Assembly: GCA_937958005.1 (NCBI GenBank)
Contig: CALGOB010000086.1
Coordinates: 1-38,873, forward strand
Source of the DNA: an uncultured Cyclobacteriaceae bacterium
Lineage (GTDB): Bacteria; Bacteroidota; Bacteroidia; Cytophagales; Cyclobacteriaceae
Direction of reading: 5' to 3'
DNA length: 38,873 nucleotides
Positions 8,169-16,435 of this stretch are shown here, piece after piece; positions within the stretch are counted from its first letter, which is position 1, and every line of letters begins with the position of its first letter. The notes below the pieces were generated by a model. It saw only the letters and a list, made by a program, of their open reading frames with translations, ran no database searches and was not told where the DNA came from. The position numbers were made by a program, and so were the translations under genes.

Positions 8169-8726
8169 TTATTGGTCTAAAAAATCATCTGTAAAGTGTT
8201 CTTTTGCTTTGTCCTTAGAAAACTTGCCTTCATTATAACTTGCTGAATTGCCTAAAGGAATGGACAAGGATTCCCAATCTTCTTGCAAGATCATTTTACC
8301 AATAAACACCATTTGTCCTATATGGTAAGCATAATGAGCCAATTGCCGATTAATTGCTTCTTGCACTGTATGACCTTGATTTCTAATATAGACTATTTGA
8401 TGGATGTCGTTTTCGGATAGGGGCGTTACAGCCTGATAAAAGGTAGCCCAGCCTTTTTGCCATAGCTCGATCACTTTCTTTTTTGATTGGAGATCGTTGG
8501 CAAATTCAGCATCACGATTTCTCCAGTCTTTTTCTCCATCACTTGTTAAAAAATCAGTGAATCTGGAAATCATATTTCCAGCGATGTGTTTCACAATCAT
8601 GGCAAGATTATTATTTTCCTTACCAAATATGTGTAACAAATCTTTTTCATCAATTCTTTCTAACGTTTGAGTCCCCAACAGCTCGTAATACTTAAACTGT
8701 TTGATAGTTCCTTCTAGATAGCTCAT
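8169..8726 (-). CDS. DinB-like / DUF1572 family protein
   Basis: A 185-residue four-helix-bundle protein of the DinB/YfiT superfamily, DUF1572 branch. The three metal-binding histidines expected for the fold can be placed in MIVKHIAGNM, and twice in RQLAHYAYHIGQMVFIGKM. DinB-like proteins include bacillithiol and mycothiol transferases and many proteins of unknown function. The ATG overlaps the preceding MBL gene's stop by one base (TAATG), indicating translational coupling, and the LOG gene follows after 5 bp. The three-gene set suggests a shared detoxification or nucleotide-salvage job, but this is speculation. Confidence 0.82.
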   Translation of the reverse strand: MSYLEGTIKQFKYYELLGTQTLERIDEKDLLHIFGKENNNLAMIVKHIAGNMISRFTDFLTSDGEKDWRNRDAEFANDLQSKKKVIELWQKGWATFYQAVTPLSENDIHQIVYIRNQGHTVQEAINRQLAHYAYHIGQMVFIGKMILQEDWESLSIPLGNSASYNEGKFSKDKAKEHFTDDFLDQ

Positions 8727-9616
8727 TAAACTTGCTCACTTTTCTTTTTCCAGTATCTAATAAGGCCTGCAACGCTCATCCAGCTTGGGTTAGCTGCTTC
8801 GTAAATTTTAATCCCTTGCTCATCTACCCCTTTCTTTCTTAATTGAGAAGCAGTATATTCCATAAACTGTGGGGTAATTTCTTCCGCACTCTGACCACTT
8901 TCCCATTTGACTTTTATCCAATGCGCCCAATCGTGTAAAATGTCAGCTAAGTGATTTAAGTGCTCTTCTACATTGGTCAAATTGTCATAGTGTGTTAAGT
9001 ATAATTTATTTGGTTTGAGATTCTTTAAAATTTGAATAGAAGCTAACCAGTCTTCTAAATTAATATCTGGTGGTGGGCATGGTGGAACTACAGGCCCCTC
9101 ACCTATTTTAACACCTGCTACATCCCCAGTAAAGACAACATCTCCTAATTGCCATGCGATATGGTGTTTTGCATGGCCAGGCGTAAACCAAGCCTTTATT
9201 TGAATATTTTCAAAATCTAAAGTTTGGCCATCTGTGACACTAATTAATTGATCTTGATTTATTGACTTCATAGTTCCCCAAAGTCTGTCCATTTCATCAC
9301 CATAAATTCTTGTGGCAGATTCCATTAGCCTGCTTGGGTCTTCCATATTTTTTGAACCAAAAGGATGCACATAAATTTTAGCTCCATGTTCTGCAAATGC
9401 CCATGCAGATCCAGCATGATCTAAATGAATGTGAGTGAGTAAGACATGCTGTATATCACTGACTTTATAACCAGCACTTTCAATCCCTTTGGAAAGTGTT
9501 TGAAATGTACTATATGGGCCAGTTTCTATTAATACTGGCCCCTTAGATGTTTCAATAAGATAAGATCCAATCGCTTTTTGGATTCCAAGAAAGTTTAAAT
9601 CAATTAAATGTATCAT
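8726..9616 (-). CDS. MBL-fold metallo-hydrolase
   Basis: A 296-residue metallo-beta-lactamase-fold protein. The HxHxDH metal site is THIHLDHAGS (residues 61-70), with later ligands in TPGHAKHHIAW, VFTGDVAG and YLTHYDN. The fold covers glyoxalase II-like thioesterases, lactonases and others; the length and C-terminal helices fit a glyoxalase-II/lactonase-like hydrolase. It is the first gene of the operon with the DinB-like and LOG genes and is coupled to the former by a one-base stop/start overlap. No signal peptide, so it acts in the cytoplasm. Confidence 0.88.
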   Translation of the reverse strand: MIHLIDLNFLGIQKAIGSYLIETSKGPVLIETGPYSTFQTLSKGIESAGYKVSDIQHVLLTHIHLDHAGSAWAFAEHGAKIYVHPFGSKNMEDPSRLMESATRIYGDEMDRLWGTMKSINQDQLISVTDGQTLDFENIQIKAWFTPGHAKHHIAWQLGDVVFTGDVAGVKIGEGPVVPPCPPPDINLEDWLASIQILKNLKPNKLYLTHYDNLTNVEEHLNHLADILHDWAHWIKVKWESGQSAEEITPQFMEYTASQLRKKGVDEQGIKIYEAANPSWMSVAGLIRYWKKKSEQV

Positions 9617-10043
9617 GAGCAGGATTTTCTAGCAATTTAATCCAGATTATGTATTTGAAGCCTATCACAACTATAAATTACTTCAAAAGAAGCAGTCAAC
9701 ACAAGCTTGTTGAATCATCATAAAGATGTTATGTATCTTCATTGTAACTACCCAGATTACTGCACTTTACTTAGTCAGCAGCATGCCCTCATGAAGATTC
9801 TTCAAACATCATCTAGTCATTTAAATCCTAATTCCTATTCACCATAATGGAGACAATGTTTGCGTGGCAAATAAAAATTTAAACAACTATCTAACTGCTA
9901 TTTAAGGCTCTCTCTTAAAAAACCTAATGCATAGCAAAAGTTAAAACAGGCTGTTTTTCAAATAAAAACAAAAATTGAATGAACAGATTAACAAAAAACA
10001 GCGTTCTTGGTTATCTAAATAGACTAACAATATTATTAGACTT
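9617..10043. other. Gap holding a decayed family-M element
   Basis: No gene is seen. The central part (about 9805-9935) is a worn reverse-orientation copy of the 186-bp MITE-like family M. The last 60 bases are the tpx leader; no clear TAnnTTTG box was found there. Confidence 0.5.
9805..9935 (-). repeat. Family-M MITE-like element, degenerate copy
   Basis: The segment around caccataatggagacaatg and ctatctaactgctattt aligns with the reverse complement of the full-length copies at 19478-19663 and 24860-25045 (there caccataatggagactatg and ctatctaacagccattt), ending with CCTAATGCAT against TCTAATGCAT. The terminal inverted repeats are not recognisable, so this is an old, immobile copy. Confidence 0.7.
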
Positions 10044-10547
10044 ATGGCTAAAATTACTTTTAAAGGAAGTCCTGTAAATACAATTGGTGAACTTCCAGCA
10101 GTAGGGAGTAAAGCTCCAGATTTTAATTTAACAAAGACAGATTTATCTGCAACTACGCTTGCGGATTATCAAGGCAAGAATCTTATTCTAAATATTTATC
10201 CAAGTGTTGATACGGGAGTATGTGCAGCCTCTACTAGAAAATTCAATGAGCGTGCTTCTCAAATAAAAGATACTGCAATTGTTTGTGTTTCAAATGACCT
10301 ACCTTTCGCATTTTCTAGATTTTGCGGAGCAGAAGGAATTGATAATGTAGAGGGATTGTCTGCTTTTAAAAAGGATCAGCAGTTTGAAAAGGCCTATGGT
10401 GTGCTGATGCAAGATGGGCCTTTAGCAGGTTTAACTGCAAGAGCCATAGTGGTAGTGGATAAAGAAGGAAAAGTAACTCATACAGAACTAGTTCCTGATA
10501 TAGTTCAAGAGCCAGATTATGAGGCTGCCCTTAATGCAGTGAAATAA
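10044..10547 (+). CDS. tpx: Thiol peroxidase (Tpx-type peroxiredoxin)
   Basis: A 167-residue atypical two-cysteine peroxiredoxin that reduces hydrogen and lipid peroxides using thioredoxin. The peroxidatic Cys60 is in SVDTGVCAASTRKFNE and the resolving Cys94 in SRFCGAEG, the Tpx-specific spacing. The N-terminus (ITFKGSPVNTIGELPAVG) and the C-terminal EPDYEAAL motif are also typical. It is cytoplasmic and monocistronic, ending in an exceptionally strong terminator that includes its stop codon. A second, unrelated peroxiredoxin-like gene lies at 34.8 kb. Confidence 0.96.
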   Translation: MAKITFKGSPVNTIGELPAVGSKAPDFNLTKTDLSATTLADYQGKNLILNIYPSVDTGVCAASTRKFNERASQIKDTAIVCVSNDLPFAFSRFCGAEGIDNVEGLSAFKKDQQFEKAYGVLMQDGPLAGLTARAIVVVDKEGKVTHTELVPDIVQEPDYEAALNAVK

Positions 10548-10591
10548 AATAAAATGGAGTATCTCAAAATTGAGATACTCCATTTTATTTT
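10546..10591. terminator. Bidirectional terminator between tpx and the BlaR1-like gene
   Basis: A perfect 21-bp stem (10546-10566 with 10571-10591) with a 4-base loop has A-runs on the left arm and T-runs on the right arm, so it works on both strands for the two convergent genes. The left arm begins inside the tpx TAA codon. Confidence 0.92.
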
Positions 10592-10623
10592 AAAGGGAAG
10601 AGTAGTTGTAAAAGAAAGGGTTA

Positions 10624-12027
10624 TTAATCCTTAAATGTCTCTTTGGCCATCTTAACCACTATTTCTTCTTTACTTTTTTGAAAAATCACGAATCGTGAAT
10701 CATTTATTAACTCTATAGAATATTCACCGTTACTACCGGAAGTGTTTATAATTTTCTCTTTATTTTTAGTGTACTGAATGATTTTAATATCCTCAAGTGG
10801 CTCGCCATCCAAATCAAACACTTTGCCACTCATGACAGATTTTTCACCTACGTTAGAATAAACCGTACTCACTTGAAAATTAGGCTCAGGAGGAGTAAGG
10901 TCTGCTTCAGGATCAGCTATTAACGTAACATTAATTGCAGGATTTTTTTCAATAGATATTTCTTGTGAATGGAATCCAATAAAAGAAAATGTTAGAGATT
11001 GAATACTTCCAGGGACTGTTAATTTGTACCTTCCTTGTAGGTCAGAAATAGTACCAATTTCAGTCCCAGCAGCAACTATGTTAGTACCTGGTAGTGCTTT
11101 GCCTTCACTATTTGTAATTACACCAGAAATCATTCTTTCACTAACAGTAGGAAGATTTTCTTGATTGCAAGCTAATACCAATAATAATATAACGGGGATT
11201 GCCAGTGAGGTTTTAAAAGATTTAACCTTAGAGAAAAAGCCTTTTGATTTAGATTTGTTCATCATGTTTATTCTGTTTTTAATTGATATTTCGTTGAATT
11301 GACTTAATAAGCTTAAGTTGGCTTTTTGAAAAAATGAATGGATTAACACTTGTTCGTATTGTGTGAGAGAATTTTGTTTCACAACTGCTTCATCACAAAT
11401 AAATTCATGCACTGCTTTAATGGACTGACTGTAGAAATAGATAATAGGGTTAAACCAAAAGAATATCTTAAAAACCTCAGTTATAAGTACATCTATGGTA
11501 TGCAAATCATCTACATGTTTTTTCTCGTGAGTTAAGATTAAGTTGATATCCTTATTTTTTAAATGTGACTTATTTAGGAATATGAAATGGTAAAATGAAG
11601 CTAAGGGTGTATTTTTCTCTGTTAAAACAATTTGATAATTCCCTTCTTTTTGAATTTCACCTGTAGAAATCGTTTTTAATATAGTGTATAGTCTTGTGCT
11701 AAATCTCCAAGCAAAATAGATGACACCTAAGAAATAGACACTAGTGAATGTGTATGACCATGACCAGTTGAAAGTACTTTCTTGGGCAATAGTAGCTGAA
11801 GACACTTGATCAATAATCACAAAACTCCCATTAATGAAAGGTATTGTGTTGTTTTCGGGAAGGGAAGAATCCCAAATAATTCCTATTAAAGGAATGAGTA
11901 TAGAAAGAGCTAATGCTCCAATTAAGTATACCCTTTGTATGTTAAACATTTTATCCCCTTTCAATAAAATGAGATAGAAGACATAAAAAGTGATGATACA
12001 CAATGAAGATTGGAATAGATAATTCAT
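10624..12027 (-). CDS. BlaR1/MecR1-like M56 membrane metallopeptidase with carboxypeptidase-regulatory domain
   Basis: A 467-residue membrane protein. The N-terminal 300 residues form an M56 peptidase: membrane helices near residues 4-22, 34-53, 93-108 and 186-200, the zinc motif HEKKH at 167-171, and the second conserved segment AVHEFICDEAVV near 206-217. A helix near 275-290 is followed by an outside region with a carboxypeptidase-regulatory-like/CNA-B type domain (SGVITNSEGKALPGTNI) and a second weaker copy (SGKVFDLDGEPLEDI) in place of the penicillin-binding sensor of BlaR1. It probably senses an envelope signal and cleaves the BlaI-like repressor encoded just upstream (1-base TAATG overlap). 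The inducer is unknown. Confidence 0.88.
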   Translation of the reverse strand: MNYLFQSSLCIITFYVFYLILLKGDKMFNIQRVYLIGALALSILIPLIGIIWDSSLPENNTIPFINGSFVIIDQVSSATIAQESTFNWSWSYTFTSVYFLGVIYFAWRFSTRLYTILKTISTGEIQKEGNYQIVLTEKNTPLASFYHFIFLNKSHLKNKDINLILTHEKKHVDDLHTIDVLITEVFKIFFWFNPIIYFYSQSIKAVHEFICDEAVVKQNSLTQYEQVLIHSFFQKANLSLLSQFNEISIKNRINMMNKSKSKGFFSKVKSFKTSLAIPVILLLVLACNQENLPTVSERMISGVITNSEGKALPGTNIVAAGTEIGTISDLQGRYKLTVPGSIQSLTFSFIGFHSQEISIEKNPAINVTLIADPEADLTPPEPNFQVSTVYSNVGEKSVMSGKVFDLDGEPLEDIKIIQYTKNKEKIINTSGSNGEYSIELINDSRFVIFQKSKEEIVVKMAKETFKD

Positions 12028-12386
12028 TATTCTTTGCCTTTTAGTTTTTCAGTAAATTCTTCGAAGGTTTTCAAGTCAATATCCTTATTGTTGACAAAAT
12101 GAGATAACATATGCTCAACAGATCCTTCGAAATACTTAGAGATAAAGCCTTTCATGATAAAACTGGTATACTTGGATTTTTGAATTAGAGGAGAATACTC
12201 GAATGTATTTCCATATTTTTTTCTACTTACAAATCCTTTTTTTTCTAATATTTTCAAGAAAGTCCCAACGGTATTATATGCAGGTTTTGGGTTCGGTAGT
12301 TTGTCTACTAAATCTTTAATGAAAATTTTTTCATGCTTCCAAACTATTCGCATGATTTGCTCTTCTGCTTTCGTTAATTCGTTCAT
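12027..12386 (-). CDS. BlaI/MecI/CopY-family transcriptional repressor
   Basis: A 119-residue winged-helix repressor. The N-terminal DNA-binding domain (LTKAEEQIMRIVWKHEKIF, then LPNPKPAYNTVGTFLKILEKKGFV) is typical of BlaI/MecI, and the C-terminal helices (FEGSVEHMLSHFV) form the dimerisation part that carries the cleavage site in relatives. It is coupled by a one-base overlap to the M56 peptidase that would inactivate it. Two dyad sites lie 22-58 bp ahead of its start codon, so the pair is probably autorepressed. No beta-lactamase gene is nearby, so the regulon lies elsewhere. Confidence 0.93.
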   Translation of the reverse strand: MNELTKAEEQIMRIVWKHEKIFIKDLVDKLPNPKPAYNTVGTFLKILEKKGFVSRKKYGNTFEYSPLIQKSKYTSFIMKGFISKYFEGSVEHMLSHFVNNKDIDLKTFEEFTEKLKGKE

Positions 12387-12408
12387 CCTCCTGATTTTTT
12401 AGTAATAA

Positions 12409-12424
12409 TCCTATAAATATAGGA
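12409..12424. promoter_or_regulatory. BlaI-type operator, proximal dyad
   Basis: TCCTATA-AA-TATAGGA is a perfect 7-bp inverted repeat with a 2-base centre, 22 bp ahead of the blaI-like start codon. Its centre is 20 bp from that of the second dyad, placing both on the same face of the helix. Confidence 0.6.
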
Positions 12425-12428
12425 GCAA

Positions 12429-12444
12429 TCCTAATTTTTTAGGA
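12429..12444. promoter_or_regulatory. BlaI-type operator, distal dyad
   Basis: TCCTAA-TTTT-TTAGGA is a perfect 6-bp inverted repeat sharing the TCCTA/TAGGA ends with the proximal dyad. The shared half-sites and two-turn spacing support binding by the same dimeric repressor. Confidence 0.6.
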
Positions 12445-12904
12445 ATAGATATTCTGTAAACCTTTAAAATCTTTTCTATTAATTGGATAGACTGATAAAT
12501 AAGAGTTAATTACTTATTACTGGCATCCAAGTAAAACTGAAATTGAAGAAAAACTGTTCTTGATATCGTTTAATCAGAGATTATTTCTGAAGTTCAAAAA
12601 CACCCCCTATAAATCAATCGAAGGGCTGACATACCATGTTGTTTTTGGTCGCCAAGCGGCCTTGTAGATTTTTTTGGTGACCACCGCGCGGTTGCGTTTT
12701 TTCAGGGGGCCGCCCCCGCGGCATGGAAAAAATGAATCGGACTGCCGACGCAGAAAATCTCTAATTTTAGGTATACTCAATTCTAGAGGATCGCCATGGA
12801 ACGATGTTTTTCAGAATAAGGAAAAACCCTTATTTAAATTGACACAGAAGACATTTTTCCTAAATTTAAAATTTAGTTGTCTGCTAGTGGTAAAGAACTA
12901 AATA
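12445..12904. other. Gap holding a family-B repeat
   Basis: The gap lies between the blaI-like gene and the end of terC. It contains the family-B repeat (12661-12765) with a GC-rich block (ggggccgcccccgcgg, about 12706-12721) that stands out against the AT-rich surroundings. No gene is seen elsewhere in it. Confidence 0.5.
12661..12765 (+). repeat. Family-B repeat, copy 1
   Basis: Shares with 29714-29816 the string CTTGTxGATTTTTTTGGTG, a central gcgxTTxGTTTTTT-like segment and the end AATGAATxGGACTGC followed by CAGAAA, with a diverged, GC-rich middle. The two copies lie far apart, in gaps between unrelated genes. Confidence 0.55.
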
Positions 12905-13894
12905 TTAAGCAATTTCTTTCTTAGGGAATATTAGTGAGAGAACAATAGATGCAGTTAAAGTAGCCATAATTACTCCAAAAGATATGAAAGGAGAAATATG
13001 AATTGCTTCTATTTCAAGAGAATAGTTTAGGAAATCTTTGGTCCAGTCTGCTTCTAGTAGCATTTTAGCGCCAATGAATATTAACACAATCGACAGTCCT
13101 TTTTGTAAAAGGTAGAATTTATCCAATACATTAGCCAGTAAGAAGAACATAGCTCTTAGCCCCATTACAGCAAATATATTTGACGTATAGATAATAAATT
13201 CGTTTCTAGTAATAGCAAAGGCTGCAGGAATGGAGTCTACTGCAAAAATCAAATCAGTAGATTCTATGAGTAAAATAACAATAAAGAGTGGAGTAAAGAA
13301 TCGTTTCCCCATTCTTTTAATGTAAAACTTACCATCATAATCACTTTTTGTCAGAGGAAGAACTTTCTTAGCGTATTTGAACAAGAAATTTTTCTCAGGT
13401 TCATATTCATCTTCTTCATCTTCATTGAAGATTTTAATGCCAGAGTACAATAGGAAAAGGCCAAAGAAAAAGAGGATCCAACCAAATTTTGCAATTAATA
13501 GTCCCCCAACAAATATAAAAATAGCTCTAAATACGATAGCTCCTAGAATACCCCAGAAAAGGATGTTATGATAATACTCTTCTTTTACATTAAAGTAGCG
13601 TAGTATCAGGAGGATTACGAATATATTGTCTACAGATAACGCTTTCTCGGTGACATATGCAGAAAAGAATTCAATTGCATTATCTGTCCCACCTCCATAC
13701 AAATAGATAATTAAACCATAAGTTGACGAAACAGCTACCCAAAAGATAGATTGCATCAAAGCCTCTTTCTGACTGATCTTGTGATGTTTTTTATGAAAGA
13801 CACCTAAATCCACTAGTAAGAATAATACGATGACTGCCCCAAAGACACCAAATAAGATGAGCTCGTTTTCCCCATCCAGCATGGATAAAAGCAT
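12905..13894 (-). CDS. TerC/Alx-family integral membrane protein
   Basis: A 329-residue membrane protein with about nine hydrophobic helices. The TerC signature is seen in FSAYVTEKALSVDNIFVILLI and LLIESTDLIFAVDSIPAAFAITRN, with the conserved acidic residues inside membrane segments. TerC/Alx proteins export Mn(II) in E. coli and are linked to tellurite resistance and to metallating secreted enzymes in other bacteria. An acidic loop (FNEDEEDEYEPEKN) lies mid-protein. No tellurite-resistance genes are nearby and no yybP-ykoY-like leader was recognised, so manganese homeostasis is the better guess. Confidence 0.92.
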   Translation of the reverse strand: MLLSMLDGENELILFGVFGAVIVLFLLVDLGVFHKKHHKISQKEALMQSIFWVAVSSTYGLIIYLYGGGTDNAIEFFSAYVTEKALSVDNIFVILLILRYFNVKEEYYHNILFWGILGAIVFRAIFIFVGGLLIAKFGWILFFFGLFLLYSGIKIFNEDEEDEYEPEKNFLFKYAKKVLPLTKSDYDGKFYIKRMGKRFFTPLFIVILLIESTDLIFAVDSIPAAFAITRNEFIIYTSNIFAVMGLRAMFFLLANVLDKFYLLQKGLSIVLIFIGAKMLLEADWTKDFLNYSLEIEAIHISPFISFGVIMATLTASIVLSLIFPKKEIA

Positions 13895-14078
13895 ATTTAT
13901 AGAGTTTCGTTTGCTTCTAGTTTTCTAGAATGTGATATAATCATGAAATCGCTTCAACGGACAAAATAAATAATAATATTTCAATAATGGAATGTAATTA
14001 TCTAATTAATTAATTCGTTATGTAGAAATGACCCAATTATTTTATGATTTAGTAACGTTGACCCGTAAGAACCCCCCT

Positions 14079-15878
14079 TTAACTGTTAAATCCATCCATT
14101 TGTAATTTCACTAAATTACTATATTTTCCATCAGGAATACTAACTAATTCGTCATGTGTTCCTGATTCTGCTATGTGACCATCATCTAAAATCAAGATTT
14201 TATCGGCAGATCTAATAGTTGCTAACCTATGCGCAATGATTAAAGTAGTCCTACCTTGCATCAGGTTTTCAAGTGCTTGCTGAACCAAATGTTCCGATTC
14301 AGCATCTAGCGAACTAGTTGCCTCGTCTAGGATCAGTATAGCAGGGTCTTTAAGGATCGCTCTTGCGATAGCAACTCGTTGTTTCTGACCTCCAGAAAGT
14401 TTAACACCTCTTTCACCTACCAGGGTGTCCATGCCCTCAGGAAAGGTTTCTATAAATTGCCAAGCATTTGCTTTCATGGCTGCCTGTTTAATTTCTTCGT
14501 CAGTAGCCCCTGCTTTTCCATAAAGAATGTTTTCCCTGATACTTCCACCAAAAAGAATCACTTCTTGCGGTACAATACCAATGTTTCCTCTAAGTCTTTT
14601 TAATCCAACCTTACTTGCTTCTATCCCATCAATTAATACTTTACCTTCTTCTATTTGATAAAAGTTTTGTAGTAATTGGGCAATTGTTGATTTACCAGCA
14701 CCACTTTTCCCAGCCAAAGCAATTTTCTCACCTTGCTTGATACGAATATCTAAGTTTTTTAATACAGTAAAATCTTTCCGTGAGGGATATGAGAATGTGA
14801 CAGAATCAAAATCTATATTACCTTCTAAAGGCATAATGTCATCATTTTTTTGAAGACCTTTTTCAGTTTCTTCATCCATGATTTCAAGAATCCTCTCAGA
14901 TGAACCAATAGCACTTTGAATTTGTGTGAAAAGGCTTCCTAAGCCTGCAATTGAGCCTCCCACAAAACCCATAATTAATACGAAAGAAATTAGACTACCT
15001 GGATCTAACTCGCCAGATTGTAATTGTGACGCTCCGTACCACATTACAGCAGCAAATACCCCAAAAGAGGCCGGTATCATATAAGCTATAAATCCTGATC
15101 TGTATAAAGATGCTTTAATTGCAATTGCCACAGTGTTTGATAGAGTAGTTCTATATCTTTTCAGTTCAAAAATCTCACCGGTAAAAGACTTTACTGTATT
15201 AATAGCTTGTAAGGTCTCCTCTACAATAACATTTGTTTTAGCTAATTCGTCTTGTGTTTTTTTAGTTTGTTTTCTAATAAGTCTACCAAAAACTAATGCG
15301 CCAGCAATCATTAAAGGAAAAATGGCTAACATGAAAACCGTAAGCTTTGGAGCAAGTAATACTATAATGGCAATGCCGACAACTAGGGTGATAATTTGTC
15401 TTATTAGTTCTGCCAACGTTGTTGTAAAAGTGCTTTGCAAAGTAGAAACGTCTGAAGATATTCTACTCATTAATTCACCCGTTCTATTCTCATCATAGAA
15501 CTTCATAGGTAGTAGAACCATATGATTGTAAAGATCAAATCTTAAGTCGGCCATTGACTTTTCACTTACGACTGAGAATAAATAAACTCTAAAAAAAGCA
15601 ATGAAGCCTTGAAATAATATGACAGTGATTAATGCGAAAGCTATGGAACTTACTGTATCAAATATATAGAATGCTTTCCCTTGTGCCACATCTATCATCT
15701 TTCCAGCAAGTAATGGAAAGCCCATCATTGCTACACTTCCTACAGCTAGAAAAATTAACCCAACCATAAATTTTCCTTTATAAGGTAGTGTGTAAGAGAA
15801 TAGCTTTAAAACTTTCTTTAAGTTTTTCTTATTTAATTTTCTTTTCTCTTCTTCTTTTAATTTTTTCTTAGCTGCCAT
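14079..15878 (-). CDS. ABC exporter, fused permease and ATPase
   Basis: A 599-residue half-transporter with an N-terminal six-helix exporter domain (about residues 35-320) and a C-terminal nucleotide-binding domain. Walker A is GKSGAGKST near residue 390, the signature LSGGQKQRVAIARAIL near 496, Walker B ILILDEATSSLD near 514, and the switch His in IIAHRLATI. The lysine-rich N-terminus (MAAKKKLKEEEKRKLNKK) is cytoplasmic. It resembles lipid-A/multidrug exporters of the MsbA/BmrA type and would work as a homodimer. It is the last gene of a minus-strand operon, 2 bp after a lipoprotein gene, itself 3 bp after gpmI. The substrate is not evident. Confidence 0.93.
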   Translation of the reverse strand: MAAKKKLKEEEKRKLNKKNLKKVLKLFSYTLPYKGKFMVGLIFLAVGSVAMMGFPLLAGKMIDVAQGKAFYIFDTVSSIAFALITVILFQGFIAFFRVYLFSVVSEKSMADLRFDLYNHMVLLPMKFYDENRTGELMSRISSDVSTLQSTFTTTLAELIRQIITLVVGIAIIVLLAPKLTVFMLAIFPLMIAGALVFGRLIRKQTKKTQDELAKTNVIVEETLQAINTVKSFTGEIFELKRYRTTLSNTVAIAIKASLYRSGFIAYMIPASFGVFAAVMWYGASQLQSGELDPGSLISFVLIMGFVGGSIAGLGSLFTQIQSAIGSSERILEIMDEETEKGLQKNDDIMPLEGNIDFDSVTFSYPSRKDFTVLKNLDIRIKQGEKIALAGKSGAGKSTIAQLLQNFYQIEEGKVLIDGIEASKVGLKRLRGNIGIVPQEVILFGGSIRENILYGKAGATDEEIKQAAMKANAWQFIETFPEGMDTLVGERGVKLSGGQKQRVAIARAILKDPAILILDEATSSLDAESEHLVQQALENLMQGRTTLIIAHRLATIRSADKILILDDGHIAESGTHDELVSIPDGKYSNLVKLQMDGFNS

Positions 15879-15880
15879 TC

Positions 15881-16432
15881 TTAGTCTTTGATTGCTAAAT
15901 CGATGGAAAACGATACAGTATCTTTAAACATCATTTTTTGAGCTCCTGTGATATGATATGATTTAAGTAGATTTTTCTCAATCAGTACATCAAATTCGCG
16001 TGTACTAAAATACAGACTGTTTTCTTCCTTGAATAAACCTGATATTTTTTTGGTGTTCTTGTTTTCTTCTATTGTCAGTTGAATAATACCCGTTTGTTTT
16101 TCTTGATCCCTCAGACGGTACTTCGTAATGTTTCCCTCTTTTTCTTCAAGATATGCTCCCACCAAACCTGATTGGTTGATGTCCAGCATATTTAACATTT
16201 CTGTCTCTTTTTTCAATCCTGTTACATCCAAAGAAAAACTTTGTTCCTCTTTCCGTTGATCGATAACCACAGTCTTTTTAACTGATATTGGATAATTAGA
16301 ATACCCATTTACAGCAGAATTCAGTAATGATCCTATCTCATAGTAATTACCAATCAACTTTCCTTCATCAGGTCGTTGTTGGCAACCGATAGAGAGAATT
16401 GAAAAGAGTAAAAAGAAAAAGAGGTATTTCAT
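15881..16432 (-). CDS. Lipoprotein of unknown function
   Basis: A 183-residue protein with a lipoprotein signal peptide (MKYLFFFLLFSILSIGC, lipobox SIGC, lipidated Cys at 17). The mature part is rich in beta-strand-like, charged sequence (VVIDQRKEEQSFSLDVTGL, FSIDLAIKD) and no catalytic motif is seen. It is probably attached to the inner leaflet of the outer membrane or to the inner membrane. It lies between gpmI and the ABC exporter with gaps of 3 and 2 bp, so all three are co-transcribed; a role assisting the exporter or envelope is possible but unproven. Confidence 0.8.
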   Translation of the reverse strand: MKYLFFFLLFSILSIGCQQRPDEGKLIGNYYEIGSLLNSAVNGYSNYPISVKKTVVIDQRKEEQSFSLDVTGLKKETEMLNMLDINQSGLVGAYLEEKEGNITKYRLRDQEKQTGIIQLTIEENKNTKKISGLFKEENSLYFSTREFDVLIEKNLLKSYHITGAQKMMFKDTVSFSIDLAIKD

Positions 16433-16435
16433 GTA

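Noticed and set aside
13895-14078. Manganese riboswitch (yybP-ykoY) ahead of terC
   Set aside because: TerC/Alx genes elsewhere can have this leader, but the minus-strand sequence here lacks the conserved core and stems.
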